A stretch of 47,683 bases of DNA. Origin: Pseudomonadota bacterium. GTDB lineage: Bacteria; Pseudomonadota; Gammaproteobacteria; Steroidobacterales; Woeseiaceae. Each line of letters starts with the position of its first letter. The stretch's first letter is position 1. The position numbers were made by a program, and so were the translations under genes. Shown here one piece after another: positions 7,400 to 15,922 of the stretch. The notes under the pieces are model-generated. The model saw only the letters and a program-made list of their open reading frames with translations. It searched no databases and was not told the DNA's origin. Location of the stretch: NCBI GenBank assembly GCA_022563255.1, contig JADFNS010000023.1, forward strand, positions 1 through 47,683, given 5' to 3'.

Positions 7400-8683
7400 C
7401 TAGGGCAAAAGCGTCGGTAGATCTTCCGTAGCGGCCGGCGTGAGTGATGTGCTTTCCTGCGCCAGCAGGCTGCGCATGTCGTCCAGCGTTTTCATGATGA
7501 CGGTATCCGCCAGATCGACGCTGTCCAGAGCGCTGTGCGTGGCTGCGTACGGATCATGGAATTTTATTCTGTGATGTCCGATAGTGACAACATCCTCGTG
7601 TTGGAGGACATGATTCGATACGCGTTTCGAGTTAACGAACGTGCCGTTGGTGCTGTTCAAGTCCATCAGAAACGTCGTCGAGCCGTGGCGAATAAGCAAT
7701 GCATGGTGGCGGCTGATGAAGCGGCTGCTGATCGCGATGTCATTGTGGTCCGACCGGCCTATCAGCATTTTCGGCCTGTCCATAGTCAGTTCGTCCACGA
7801 CCATGCCGTTGCTTGTTACGACCAATTGAGGCGGCTTTGGAGGTGTGTCTTCGTCCTGCAATTCATCTGTCGCCTCGGAATCGGACCAGGTACCCGCAGG
7901 CAGGGCTGGATGTTCCACGGCTGCAACAGTGACTGGCAGCGACTTAGTGCTCGCGAGGGCGAGCAGCGCAATCCGGTCGATAATACCCGGCCACCCGGCT
8001 GATGCTTGCCACAACTCCTCGCAGACTACGTCAGGAAACGCGAATTCAGGGAAGTTGCTGCCGGCGGCGTGCAGCTTCGCATGCAAATAATGTTTGGCCT
8101 CCTGCCGCGACATAGGATGCAGATGAAAATCGTGCAATATGCGTTTGGCGATCGGTTCCATTGCGTGCGCGGATATTATGGCGCCCAGTGAACGATCGCT
8201 TACCAGCACCATCTTGAGCGCGCTGCCGCGACGCACACGTAGCTCTGCAAGTTCGCACAGCACACGCAGCGCCCCTGGGTTTAGCTCATGGGCGTTTTCA
8301 ACGATAAGTAACGGCGCTTCATGAGAGGTGGCTTGTTGCAGAGCAAATATGCGGACCAGACCCAGTAATTCGTTCCGGGAGTTGAGGTCCGGGTCGTAGC
8401 CGAATTGCCGGAGTACGGCAATCAGAAGTTGGGTTGAATCAAGTCCCTTACCGTCAACGACTGCGACCGAACAGTCTTCGTGTACTGAGCTTCTAAATGT
8501 GCGGATCAGGGTGGACTTGCCGGACAACGACGGGCCTTGCAGTAAAGACAGTCCAGTGGCGTTCTTGCAGGTATCCCGCAGCACTTCGATCGCAGCTCGC
8601 CCGGAGCTATACGATATGATAGCTAGTGGCTTTCCGTGAGTCGGGAAAGGTTGCTCAACAAGGCCGGCTGCGCCTAGATCCAT
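7400..8683 (-). CDS. ExeA-like AAA ATPase with C-terminal FHA domain
   Basis: A 427-residue protein. The N-terminal half is an ExeA/GspA-like AAA ATPase with Walker A GPSLSGKST at about 50-58 and a Walker B-like LLIVENAHELNP. The C-terminal part is a forkhead-associated domain, which reads phosphothreonine: MLIGRSDHNDIAIS, then SRFISRHHALL, then DLNSTNGTFVNSKRV. ExeA-type ATPases act in secretion or pilus assembly and FHA domains in Ser/Thr kinase signalling; the target here is unknown. It is transcribed away from the ccm operon across a 260-base gap. No peptidoglycan-binding domain, common in GspA/ExeA, is seen. Confidence 0.8.
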   Translation of the reverse strand: MDLGAAGLVEQPFPTHGKPLAIISYSSGRAAIEVLRDTCKNATGLSLLQGPSLSGKSTLIRTFRSSVHEDCSVAVVDGKGLDSTQLLIAVLRQFGYDPDLNSRNELLGLVRIFALQQATSHEAPLLIVENAHELNPGALRVLCELAELRVRRGSALKMVLVSDRSLGAIISAHAMEPIAKRILHDFHLHPMSRQEAKHYLHAKLHAAGSNFPEFAFPDVVCEELWQASAGWPGIIDRIALLALASTKSLPVTVAAVEHPALPAGTWSDSEATDELQDEDTPPKPPQLVVTSNGMVVDELTMDRPKMLIGRSDHNDIAISSRFISRHHALLIRHGSTTFLMDLNSTNGTFVNSKRVSNHVLQHEDVVTIGHHRIKFHDPYAATHSALDSVDLADTVIMKTLDDMRSLLAQESTSLTPAATEDLPTLLP

Positions 8684-8724
8684 AAGTCATTGCTCGCAAA
8701 CTATGCGTTCGCGTTAAAGTGGTA

Positions 8725-8752
8725 TTGTCAGGTTGCGGTCATTTCTTATATT
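8725..8752 (+). promoter_or_regulatory. Candidate sigma-70 promoter ahead of ccm
   Basis: TTGTCA (8725-8730) and TATATT (8747-8752) are separated by 16 bases; each box differs from consensus at one position. Transcription from about 8760 would give a leader of roughly 185 bases before ccmA, containing two very short ORFs. Inferred from sequence only. Confidence 0.4.
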
Positions 8753-8901
8753 AAATGGTGACCGGATCAATCAGTCTACGATTTGGCCTCGGTTGCTGTA
8801 AACCCAAAATGTTTTGATTCCTTGTTTGTCAAAGGCATGTGGATTAATCATCTAAAATGCTTTAAGTAACGGATATAACGCTATGAACAACAAGGAAGTT
8901 A

Positions 8902-8952
8902 ATGAGTGATTCCGCAACGGTCTGCGATCTGCGACAGAGTGTAAGGTGTTGA
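8902..8952 (+). CDS. 16-codon upstream ORF overlapping the ccmA start
   Basis: ATG at 8902 opens MSDSATVCDLRQSVRC and stops with TGA at 8950-8952, just past the ccmA start codon (8946 GTG or 8949 TTG). AAGGAA lies 4-5 bases upstream, so it has a better ribosome site than ccmA itself. A still shorter frame, MNNKEVNE, lies at 8883-8909. Such overlap would allow translational coupling, and the two Cys codons could make it sensitive to Cys-tRNA. It could also be chance. Confidence 0.35.
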   Translation: MSDSATVCDLRQSVRC

Positions 8953-9560
8953 CTGCAAAGCTATCAGCTATCGACCTCACGTTGCTCCGTGGTGAGAGGT
9001 GTCTATTCGAGGGTTTGGAATTTGCGCTAAATCACGGTGAGCTGCTACTGCTTCAGGGTGCGAACGGCAGCGGCAAGACCAGCCTGATGCGTGTCATCGC
9101 CGGCATGTTGAGTCTTGAATCGGGCGAAATTCTTTGGGATGGCGAGCCGGTATCGCGGCAGCGGCAAAGTTTTCATGGCGCACTGGTTTGGCTGGCACAT
9201 CAAAGCGGTCTGAAAGACGACCTGACACTGGTTGAAAACCTCAGATTCGAACGCGCCTTGCGCCCGCAATCCAGCGTGGAACCGGAGCAGGTGTTCGTGC
9301 GGCTGGGAATCGCGCGGCTGAAAGCGCTGCCACTTCGATCGCTGTCCGCTGGCCAGCAGCGGCGCGTTGCGCTCGCAAGAATACTGTTGGCGGATGTGCC
9401 GCTGTGGTTACTCGACGAGCCGTTCACGAATCTCGACCGTGATGGACGACGGCTGGTAACACAACTCGTTGAAGAACATCTTGCAGACGGCGGTCTTTGC
9501 GTACTGGCGGCGCACCAGGACGTTGAAATAAGTGCGACCGTCAAGAGGATCAATCTCTGA
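8946..9560 (+). CDS. ccmA: Heme exporter ATPase CcmA
   Basis: ATP-binding subunit of the CcmABCD complex, which releases holo-CcmE during cytochrome c maturation. It has 204 aa, the family length. Walker A is GANGSGKTS, the ABC signature LSAGQQRR, Walker B WLLDEPFTNLD, and the switch His is in LAAHQD. The first annotated start is GTG at 8946; TTG at 8949 is also possible and neither has a good Shine-Dalgarno, which makes coupling to the short upstream ORF attractive. The stop overlaps ccmB by one base. First structural gene of a nine-gene operon. Confidence 0.95.
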   Translation: MLTAKLSAIDLTLLRGERCLFEGLEFALNHGELLLLQGANGSGKTSLMRVIAGMLSLESGEILWDGEPVSRQRQSFHGALVWLAHQSGLKDDLTLVENLRFERALRPQSSVEPEQVFVRLGIARLKALPLRSLSAGQQRRVALARILLADVPLWLLDEPFTNLDRDGRRLVTQLVEEHLADGGLCVLAAHQDVEISATVKRINL

Positions 9561-10258
9561 TGAACGACAGCGCTCGGACGCAGCCTGGAATTTTTTACGG
9601 CCTTGTCGCTATCACGCGGCGAGACCTGCTGTTGGCCTGGAAGCGGCCCGGCGATGTGCTCAATCCGCTGTTCTTTTTTGCGATGGTGTGCACATTGTTT
9701 CCGTTGGCGGTCGGACCGAGCGCCGAGCAGTTAACGTTCAGTGGGCCCGGGGTGCTCTGGGTCGCTGCCTTGCTGGCCACTTTGTTGTCCCTCAATTCCA
9801 TGTTCATGGGTGATCATGAAGACGGCAGTCTCGATCAGGTGCTCGTCAGTTCGCAGCCGTTGCCGCTGCTCGCTTTGGGGAAGACGCTCGCGCACTGGAT
9901 AACGAGCGGGCTGCCGCTGGTACTGATATCGCCGTTATTGGCCATGACCTACCACATGCCGGCGGACGTTGTGGGCGTGCTGATGCTCACGCTGTTGCTG
10001 GGTACGATATGTTTGAGCCTCCTCGGTTCGATAGGTGCGGCTCTCACGGTCGGTTTGCATCGTGGGACCGCCTTGCTTAGTCTCCTCATCCTGCCGCTTG
10101 CGATGCCGGTCTTGTTGCTTGGTGCAAATACGGTCTCGCTCGCCGCAGATAACGAAATGTATTCGACGGGAATGTGGGCGCTGGGCGCTTACGCGGTTGC
10201 CGCACTTTCGTTAGCGCCTTACGCAACCGCTGCCGCATTACGAATTAGTAACGAGTAG
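9560..10258 (+). CDS. ccmB: Heme exporter membrane subunit CcmB
   Basis: Integral membrane partner of CcmA (232 aa, normal length). Six hydrophobic segments are visible, including FFFAMVCTLFPLAVG and a C-terminal WALGAYAVAALSLAPYATA. The motifs ALLATLLSLNSMFMGDHEDGS and DQVLVSSQPLPLLALGK are typical of CcmB. The ATG shares one base with the ccmA stop, and ccmC begins 10 bases after the end, so the three are co-translated. It is needed for release of holo-CcmE from CcmC in the inner membrane. Confidence 0.95.
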   Translation: MNDSARTQPGIFYGLVAITRRDLLLAWKRPGDVLNPLFFFAMVCTLFPLAVGPSAEQLTFSGPGVLWVAALLATLLSLNSMFMGDHEDGSLDQVLVSSQPLPLLALGKTLAHWITSGLPLVLISPLLAMTYHMPADVVGVLMLTLLLGTICLSLLGSIGAALTVGLHRGTALLSLLILPLAMPVLLLGANTVSLAADNEMYSTGMWALGAYAVAALSLAPYATAAALRISNE

Positions 10259-10268
10259 AATCCCGCCC

Positions 10269-11021
10269 ATGTGGAATTTTTTTAAACAGTTGGCGTCACC
10301 GCCACACTTTTACCGGCTGGCAGCGACGATCATTCCGTGGCTTGCCGTTCCCGGCCTCTTGCTTATCGCTTACGGTGCCTACGCTGGATTGTTTCTGGCG
10401 CCGGAGGATTATCAACAGGGTGATGCGTATCGCATCATTTACGTTCATGTGCCCGCGGCGTATTTGTCGATGATGGCCTACATGTTCATGGCCCTGGGCG
10501 GAGCGATCGGCCTCGTCTGGCGCATGAAACTCGCGCACGCAGTCGGCGCCGCGGCCGCGCCGTTAGGCGCTGCATTTACGTTTCTGGCGCTGGTGACGGG
10601 ATCGATCTGGGGTCGGCCCATGTGGGGCACCTGGTGGGAATGGGGCGACCCGAGACTGACATCGGAACTGATATTATTGTTCCTGTACTTCGGCTACATG
10701 GCGCTGCGATCTGCCATCGATGATACGGCCAAAGCAGACAAAGCCAGCGCAGTGCTGGCGCTCGTTGGCGTAGTGAACGTCGTCGTTGTCCACTTTTCGG
10801 TGGAATGGTGGAGTTCATTGCATCAGGGCCAGACCCTGTTCAAAAAGGGCGGCCCCGGAATGGACGCAGAAATGCTGTACCCGCTGATTGCGATGATCGT
10901 CGGCTTCACGCTGGTATTCGGTGCATTGCTGGCGCGCCGGATTCGCACCGAAGTGCTGCATCGAGAGCGGCGCACACGCTGGGTTCGCGAAATGATTCTG
11001 TCGCCCGCAGGAGGTCGGTAA
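10269..11021 (+). CDS. ccmC: Heme-handling protein CcmC
   Basis: Membrane protein (250 aa) that loads heme onto CcmE. The tryptophan-rich WWD signature is seen as WGRPMWGTWWEWGDPRLTS, with flanking His ligands in YVHVPAAYLSM and VHFSVEWWSSLHQG. About six membrane helices are predicted. The stop overlaps ccmD by a single base. Length and motifs are canonical. Confidence 0.96.
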   Translation: MWNFFKQLASPPHFYRLAATIIPWLAVPGLLLIAYGAYAGLFLAPEDYQQGDAYRIIYVHVPAAYLSMMAYMFMALGGAIGLVWRMKLAHAVGAAAAPLGAAFTFLALVTGSIWGRPMWGTWWEWGDPRLTSELILLFLYFGYMALRSAIDDTAKADKASAVLALVGVVNVVVVHFSVEWWSSLHQGQTLFKKGGPGMDAEMLYPLIAMIVGFTLVFGALLARRIRTEVLHRERRTRWVREMILSPAGGR

Positions 11022-11182
11022 TGGATGCCATGACAATGGGAAATTACGGTGTCTATGTGTGGAGCAGCTTCGGCCTGACGTTCGCCGTCATCATTTTGAG
11101 TGACTGGCGTTCGCGCATTCACCACAATCGGATCTATCGCGATATTGAAGTGCGTATCAAAGCGCTTGAGGAGCGGCAATGA
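11021..11182 (+). CDS. ccmD: Small membrane subunit CcmD
   Basis: A 53-residue protein with one membrane helix (YVWSSFGLTFAVIILSDW) followed by a basic tail (RSRIHHNRIYRDIEVRIKAL), exactly the CcmD layout. CcmD stabilises the CcmABC-CcmE complex. The ATG overlaps the ccmC stop by one base and the stop overlaps ccmE by four (ATGA), which confirms the start. Confidence 0.9.
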   Translation: MDAMTMGNYGVYVWSSFGLTFAVIILSDWRSRIHHNRIYRDIEVRIKALEERQ

Positions 11183-11652
11183 AACCAAGACAACAGCGAA
11201 TGCTGGCTGTCGGCCTGGCGGCCCTCGGAATTGCAATAGCGGCGTCGCTGACGCTGCGAGCTTTTAAAGACAACATGATGTTCTTCATCGACATATCGGT
11301 CGTCGTTGCTGGTGACCATCCAACCGAACGCACTTTCAGAATCGGTGGGCTGGTCGTTGACGGCAGCGTCGAGCGCCGGGAAGGTTCGCTTGAAATGAGT
11401 TTTCGCGTTACCGACTTGAAATGCGAACTTGGTGTGCGCTACACGGGCGTATTGCCGGATCTGTTTCGTGAAGGACAAGGCGTTGTTGCGCACGGCAGTA
11501 TGGCCGATGACGGCGTTTTCGTCGCCGACAAGATACTTGCGAAGCACGACGAAAACTACATGGCTCCCGAAGTAGCCGCGTCTCTGGCCAAGCACGTCGA
11601 AGACCAGACCGCGTCGTTGCAAGACGGGGCGGCGGAGTGCGGTTCAATATGA
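11179..11652 (+). CDS. ccmE: Periplasmic heme chaperone CcmE
   Basis: Membrane-anchored heme chaperone of 157 aa. One N-terminal helix precedes a beta-barrel domain with GGLVVDGSVERREGS and GVLPDLFREGQGVVAHG. The covalent heme-binding His is H123 in LAKHDENYMAP. It takes heme from CcmC and hands it to CcmF. Start and stop overlap both neighbours by four bases. The acidic C-terminal tail is somewhat longer than the functional core and is likely flexible. Confidence 0.96.
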   Translation: MKPRQQRMLAVGLAALGIAIAASLTLRAFKDNMMFFIDISVVVAGDHPTERTFRIGGLVVDGSVERREGSLEMSFRVTDLKCELGVRYTGVLPDLFREGQGVVAHGSMADDGVFVADKILAKHDENYMAPEVAASLAKHVEDQTASLQDGAAECGSI

Positions 11653-13577
11653 TTCCCGAGATAGGTCACTTCGCGCTCATTCTGGCACTGTGCCTGGCGC
11701 TTTGTCAGGGCATTTTGCCGCTCGTCGGCGCACATCGCGATGATGCAGCGATGATGTCGATTGCGCGTTCCGCGGCGGCCGGTCAATTTCTGTTTGTAAG
11801 CATTTCTTTCGGCTGTTTGATCTGGGCCTTCATTCACGACGATTTTTCGGTTTTGTATGTCGCAAACCACTCGCAGTTGTCGCTGCCGGGGATATACAAA
11901 GTATCCGCGACATGGAGTGCGCACGAAGGTTCTTTGTTGATGTGGATATTTATACTGGCTGCCTGGACCATGGCCGTGGCTCGCTTCAGCTCGGATCTGC
12001 CGATGAAACTGTTAGCGCGGGTCATCGGTGTGTTGGGACTGCTGTCGGTTGGTTTCCTGTTGTTCGCATTGCTGACATCGAACCCGTTCGAGAGGTTGGT
12101 GCCAGCGGCGATCGACGGTGCGGACTTGAATCCGTTGCTGCAGGATCCTGGGCTCGCGATCCATCCGCCGTTGCTGTATGTGGGTTATGTCGGCTTTTCC
12201 GTGGCTTTCGCGTTTGCCATCGCCGCGATGATCAGCGGCGAACTTGATCGGCAATGGGCGAGGTGGACGCGACCGTGGACGATTGTAGCCTGGTTGTTTC
12301 TGACAATGGGTATCGCACTCGGTAGCTGGTGGGCCTACTACGAACTGGGCTGGGGGGGCTGGTGGTTTTGGGACGCGGTCGAAAACGCGTCATTCATGCC
12401 CTGGCTGGTGGGTACTGCGCTGATTCATTCGCTGGCCGTCACTGAGCGGCGGGGATTGTTCAAGAGTTGGACGCTGCTGCTCGCGATCTCGGTGTTTTCA
12501 TTGAGTCTTCTTGGTACGTTTTTGGTGCGTTCCGGCATCATCGTTTCGGTGCATGCGTTTGCAACGGACCCGACACGAGGATTTTTCATACTCGCGTTTC
12601 TGTCCATAGTGATTATCGGAGCGTTAGTGTTGTACGCTTGGCGTGCTCCAGCGCTCGATTCGGACGTTGGTTTTGGCCTGTTTTCCCGAGAGACGTTCCT
12701 GCTTTTGAACAACGTTCTTCTGGTCGTTGCCGCCACGCTGGTGCTGCTCGGTACTCTCGCGCCGCTCATCGTCGAAATGCTCAATGGCGACAAGATTTCC
12801 ATTGGTCCGCCATGGTTTGAAGTTGCGTTCCTCGTGCCGATGATTCCATTGATATTTCTGATGGGTCTCGGTATGCACACGGCATGGCGGCAACAAAGCA
12901 CGACACCGATCATAAAGCTGCTGCGCATACCCGCGATTGGCGCTGTAGTGGTCGGTATCGTATTGCCATTGTTGTTTTATGGGCGCGTCGGCCTGATGCT
13001 GGCCGTCGGTTGTATCGCTGCTGTCTGGATAGTGGCGACGTCGTTGCTGCAACCCTGGCGGTCGTGGCGGCGCAAGGAGGGTGAGGCAGGCATCACACGG
13101 TCTGCGTTGGGCATGTCGATCGCCCATCTGGGTATGGGATTATTCGTCATAGGGGTAACCGTTGTTTCGGCATTCGGTGTTGAGTCCGATCGGGCTATGC
13201 GCGAAGGCGAGATTATCGAGTTGGCCGGGATGCAGTTCGAAATGCGTGAATTTCGGGAAGTTAAGGGCCCTAATTACGATGCTATTGAGGGGGTCGTTGA
13301 GATTCGCAAGGATGGTAAGTATCTTGCAACCGTCAGGCCACAGAAGCGTCAGTATCTGGTACAGACAAGCCTGATGACCGAAGCGGGTATTCACCCGAGC
13401 TGGAACAAGGATCTCTTCGTCGCTCTTGGTGAAGACCTCGGCGGCGGGGCATGGAGCGTGCGCATTCAGTACAAACCCATGATTCGCTTCATATGGATCG
13501 GCGCATTTGTTATGGCGCTCGGTGGGCTGGTTGCCGTGACTGATCGGCGCTATCGGCGCAAGGACGTAACTCCGTGA
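11649..13577 (+). CDS. ccmF: Cytochrome c heme lyase subunit CcmF
   Basis: Large polytopic membrane protein (642 aa) that attaches heme to apocytochrome c with CcmH and CcmI. The WWD heme-handling domain is WGGWWFWDAVENASFMPWL at about residues 235-253, with flanking His motifs IHPPLLYVGY and the later GMGLFVIGVTVVSA. The ATG at 11649 overlaps the ccmE stop (ATGA). An in-frame GTG at 11637 falls inside the probable Shine-Dalgarno GGAG (11634-11637), so 11649 is preferred. The C-terminus overlaps ccmG by four bases. Confidence 0.96.
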   Translation: MIPEIGHFALILALCLALCQGILPLVGAHRDDAAMMSIARSAAAGQFLFVSISFGCLIWAFIHDDFSVLYVANHSQLSLPGIYKVSATWSAHEGSLLMWIFILAAWTMAVARFSSDLPMKLLARVIGVLGLLSVGFLLFALLTSNPFERLVPAAIDGADLNPLLQDPGLAIHPPLLYVGYVGFSVAFAFAIAAMISGELDRQWARWTRPWTIVAWLFLTMGIALGSWWAYYELGWGGWWFWDAVENASFMPWLVGTALIHSLAVTERRGLFKSWTLLLAISVFSLSLLGTFLVRSGIIVSVHAFATDPTRGFFILAFLSIVIIGALVLYAWRAPALDSDVGFGLFSRETFLLLNNVLLVVAATLVLLGTLAPLIVEMLNGDKISIGPPWFEVAFLVPMIPLIFLMGLGMHTAWRQQSTTPIIKLLRIPAIGAVVVGIVLPLLFYGRVGLMLAVGCIAAVWIVATSLLQPWRSWRRKEGEAGITRSALGMSIAHLGMGLFVIGVTVVSAFGVESDRAMREGEIIELAGMQFEMREFREVKGPNYDAIEGVVEIRKDGKYLATVRPQKRQYLVQTSLMTEAGIHPSWNKDLFVALGEDLGGGAWSVRIQYKPMIRFIWIGAFVMALGGLVAVTDRRYRRKDVTP

Positions 13578-14101
13578 ATCGCTTTATATTGCCGCTCGTT
13601 GCGGCCGTCGTTCTGATTCCGATATTGGTACTGGGTCTGCGCAGCGACCCGACCGCGTTGCCGTCGCCGTACATTGGCAAGCCAGCGCCCGAATTCGAAC
13701 TGCCGACGCTCAAAGATCCTGCCAAGACCATCGGCACCGCAAATCTTCGCGGCCAGATGTCGATCGTAAATATTTGGGCGACCTGGTGCGTGGGATGCCG
13801 CGCCGAGCATCAATTTTTGGTGGAGCTGTCGGAAGAAGGGAGTATCCCGATCTATGGCATCAACTGGCGCGACAATCGGCAGAACGCCCTCAATTGGTTG
13901 GCTCAGCTCGGCGATCCTTATGTGGCGTCTGGTTTCGACGCCGATGCTCGAGTGGGTATCGACTGGGGCGCTTACGGTGCGCCGGAGACATTCCTCGTGA
14001 ACGCCGATGGTATCGTTCTTTATCGATTCACCGGTCCGCTTAGCTGGCCGATCTGGGAACAGGAATTCGTGCCACTGATAGCGGCGGGAGCCGGCCGATG
14101 A
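13574..14101 (+). CDS. ccmG: Thiol:disulfide oxidoreductase CcmG (DsbE)
   Basis: Membrane-anchored periplasmic thioredoxin-like protein (175 aa) that keeps the CXXCH cysteines of apocytochrome c reduced. One N-terminal helix precedes the thioredoxin fold, with active site WCVGC (C72, C75). The acidic GINWRDNRQNAL and the cis-Pro region GAPETFLVN are characteristic of CcmG. It starts at GTG 13574, overlapping the ccmF stop by four bases, and overlaps ccmH likewise. Confidence 0.95.
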   Translation: MNRFILPLVAAVVLIPILVLGLRSDPTALPSPYIGKPAPEFELPTLKDPAKTIGTANLRGQMSIVNIWATWCVGCRAEHQFLVELSEEGSIPIYGINWRDNRQNALNWLAQLGDPYVASGFDADARVGIDWGAYGAPETFLVNADGIVLYRFTGPLSWPIWEQEFVPLIAAGAGR

Positions 14102-14517
14102 AGCGCGTCATAGTCTTGCTGACATCCTTGCTACTAACGACGGCGGCGAGCGCGATCGATACGGGCAGGGCGTTTGACGATCCGCAATTGCAGGCGCGTT
14201 ACCTGAAGATTATTTCCGAGGTCCGGTGTGTGCAGTGCCAGAATCAAAGCATCAAGGACTCCAATGTGCCGCTCGCGTCGGATCTGCGCCGGGAAATTCG
14301 TCGCCTCATCTCGGAGGGTAAAACCGATGCTGACATTGCCGACTTTTTGGTCGCCAGGTACGGAGAGTTTGTTCTGTATCGACCGAAAATGCTGGCGTTG
14401 TGGATTATTCCCTTCCTGCTCCTGTCCATTGGGGGATTCGCTCTGTTTCGAATCGTGCGGCATCGAATGACATTGCCGATGGATGACGACGCAACCGGGG
14501 ACGGGCAGTCGCAATGA
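14098..14517 (+). CDS. ccmH: Cytochrome c maturation protein CcmH (CcmL type)
   Basis: A 139-residue protein with a cleavable signal (LLTSLLLTTAASA) and a helical thiol domain carrying the redox motif RCVQC (C44, C47) in VRCVQCQNQSIKDSN. A C-terminal membrane helix (LWIIPFLLLSIGGFALF) anchors it. It exchanges thiols with apocytochrome c alongside CcmG. Here CcmH is the short form, with its TPR partner encoded separately as CcmI, unlike the fused E. coli CcmH. Confidence 0.95.
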   Translation: MKRVIVLLTSLLLTTAASAIDTGRAFDDPQLQARYLKIISEVRCVQCQNQSIKDSNVPLASDLRREIRRLISEGKTDADIADFLVARYGEFVLYRPKMLALWIIPFLLLSIGGFALFRIVRHRMTLPMDDDATGDGQSQ

Positions 14518-15497
14518 CGTTGTGGATCGTACTTGTCTTGTTTTCATTGGCGGCGCTGGCTTTTGTCGTTTGGCCGTTGTATCGGCAGTCGAGCCGCCTT
14601 ACACCGTTGCTGGCGGGCGTTGTTGCTTGCAGCGTTGCGTTGTCGTCGGCGCTTTACTACCGCATTGGAAGCCCCGAGGTCCCATCCGGGGCCGGGACCA
14701 TGCCGGACGTCAACGAAATGGTGATCCTGCTGGCGGAACGCCTCGAGAATAAGCCACACGATTTGTACGGCTGGAGGATGCTGGGGCGCTCGTATCGGAC
14801 CTTGCGAAGATTTGACGAATCGATCACAGCCTATGAAAGGGCCATTGAACTGGAAAGTGGTCAAAACCCGGACACCCTGGTCGAACTCGCAAGCGTTCTC
14901 ACGGAGCGTCAGGGTGGTGCGATACCAGATCGGGCAGTCGGTTTACTGGAAAGTGCACTGGTCGTAGAGCCGAATAATCAGAACGCACTTTTCTACAGTG
15001 GCTACGCCGCTGCGAGCCGTGGCGACACAGCGCTTGCTGCAGATCGCTGGGAACGCCTGAGGGGACTGAACTCGTCCACGGAAATTCAGGAATTGCTGCG
15101 GAAAAAAATCAGCGAATGGCGCGGCGGCGCAGTGCCTTCTGGTGAGTCATCCCATGTCGTTGTGGCGGCCAGGATTTCCTTGTCTGCCAGGGCTCTCGCC
15201 GTCTTGCCGGCGGAGGCCACGGTGTACGTCATCGCTCGAGACCCCGATCAACCGTCGCCGCCGATCGCGGTTGCCAGGCGCCGGCTCTCGGAGCTGCCGA
15301 GTGTTGTGCCGCTCGGCGACCGGGAGTCGATGGTGCCGGGGCGGTCGTTGTCGGCTTTTTCACAGTTTGAGTTAGTGGCACGGGTCTCGATTTCCGGCGC
15401 TCCCGGCGCACAGTCCGGGGACTGGTTTGGTTCGACGATCTTTCGCGCAGGCCAGGACAACGCTATCGAGCTGGTCATCGATCAGCAGGTTCCTTAA
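14514..15497 (+). CDS. ccmI: Apocytochrome c chaperone CcmI
   Basis: A 327-residue membrane-anchored TPR protein that binds the apocytochrome C-terminus and presents it to CcmFH. The N-terminus has two hydrophobic segments (IVLVLFSLAALAFVVWPL; LLAGVVACSVALSSALYY), then TPR units from about residue 75 (LYGWRMLGRSYRTLRRFDES) and a C-terminal beta-rich domain (VYVIARDPDQPSPPIAVAR) found in CcmI/CycH. It is the last gene of the ccm operon; the stop is followed 15 bases later by a thioesterase gene. Confidence 0.92.
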   Translation: MTLWIVLVLFSLAALAFVVWPLYRQSSRLTPLLAGVVACSVALSSALYYRIGSPEVPSGAGTMPDVNEMVILLAERLENKPHDLYGWRMLGRSYRTLRRFDESITAYERAIELESGQNPDTLVELASVLTERQGGAIPDRAVGLLESALVVEPNNQNALFYSGYAAASRGDTALAADRWERLRGLNSSTEIQELLRKKISEWRGGAVPSGESSHVVVAARISLSARALAVLPAEATVYVIARDPDQPSPPIAVARRRLSELPSVVPLGDRESMVPGRSLSAFSQFELVARVSISGAPGAQSGDWFGSTIFRAGQDNAIELVIDQQVP

Positions 15498-15512
15498 GGC
15501 AGCTATCGGACG

Positions 15513-15914
15513 ATGTCGGAGCCGATCGAGGCCGCGAACATGTGTTTCGCCTGCGGCGAAGAAAATCCTATTGGCCTGAAAATCAAATTTTCTTTCGATG
15601 GGAAGATATGCTCCGGCGAATTCACGGGCACCGAAAATCATGTCGGCTGGGAGAATACGGTGCACGGTGGAATCGTGTACTCCGCGTTGGATGATGTGAC
15701 GGCCAATGTGCTCTCCCATCAGGGACGCAAGGCGCATACGGCCCGGTGCGAGATACGCTATCGCAAGCCGTTGTACGTCGGCGAGACGGTCGTACTCAAG
15801 GGCTGGATAGAAAAAGAAAAAGGTCGCCTCGTGATTTTACGAGCCGAAGCTCGCCGCAAAAGCGATGATGTCCTGATCGCAGATTGCGAAGCTGGTTTTA
15901 TGATTTTGAAGTAG
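15513..15914 (+). CDS. PaaI-family hotdog thioesterase
   Basis: A 133-residue single hotdog domain. The helix motif HGGIVYSALDDVTANVL is the acyl-CoA thioesterase signature, with the catalytic acidic residue in the helix. The N-terminal CFACGEENPIGLKIKF opening is common in this subgroup. It probably hydrolyses an acyl-CoA in the cytoplasm; the substrate cannot be told. It lies just after ccmI and 8 bases before a nitronate monooxygenase-like gene, probably in one transcript with the latter. Confidence 0.8.
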   Translation: MSEPIEAANMCFACGEENPIGLKIKFSFDGKICSGEFTGTENHVGWENTVHGGIVYSALDDVTANVLSHQGRKAHTARCEIRYRKPLYVGETVVLKGWIEKEKGRLVILRAEARRKSDDVLIADCEAGFMILK

Positions 15915-15922
15915 GAAAGCAA

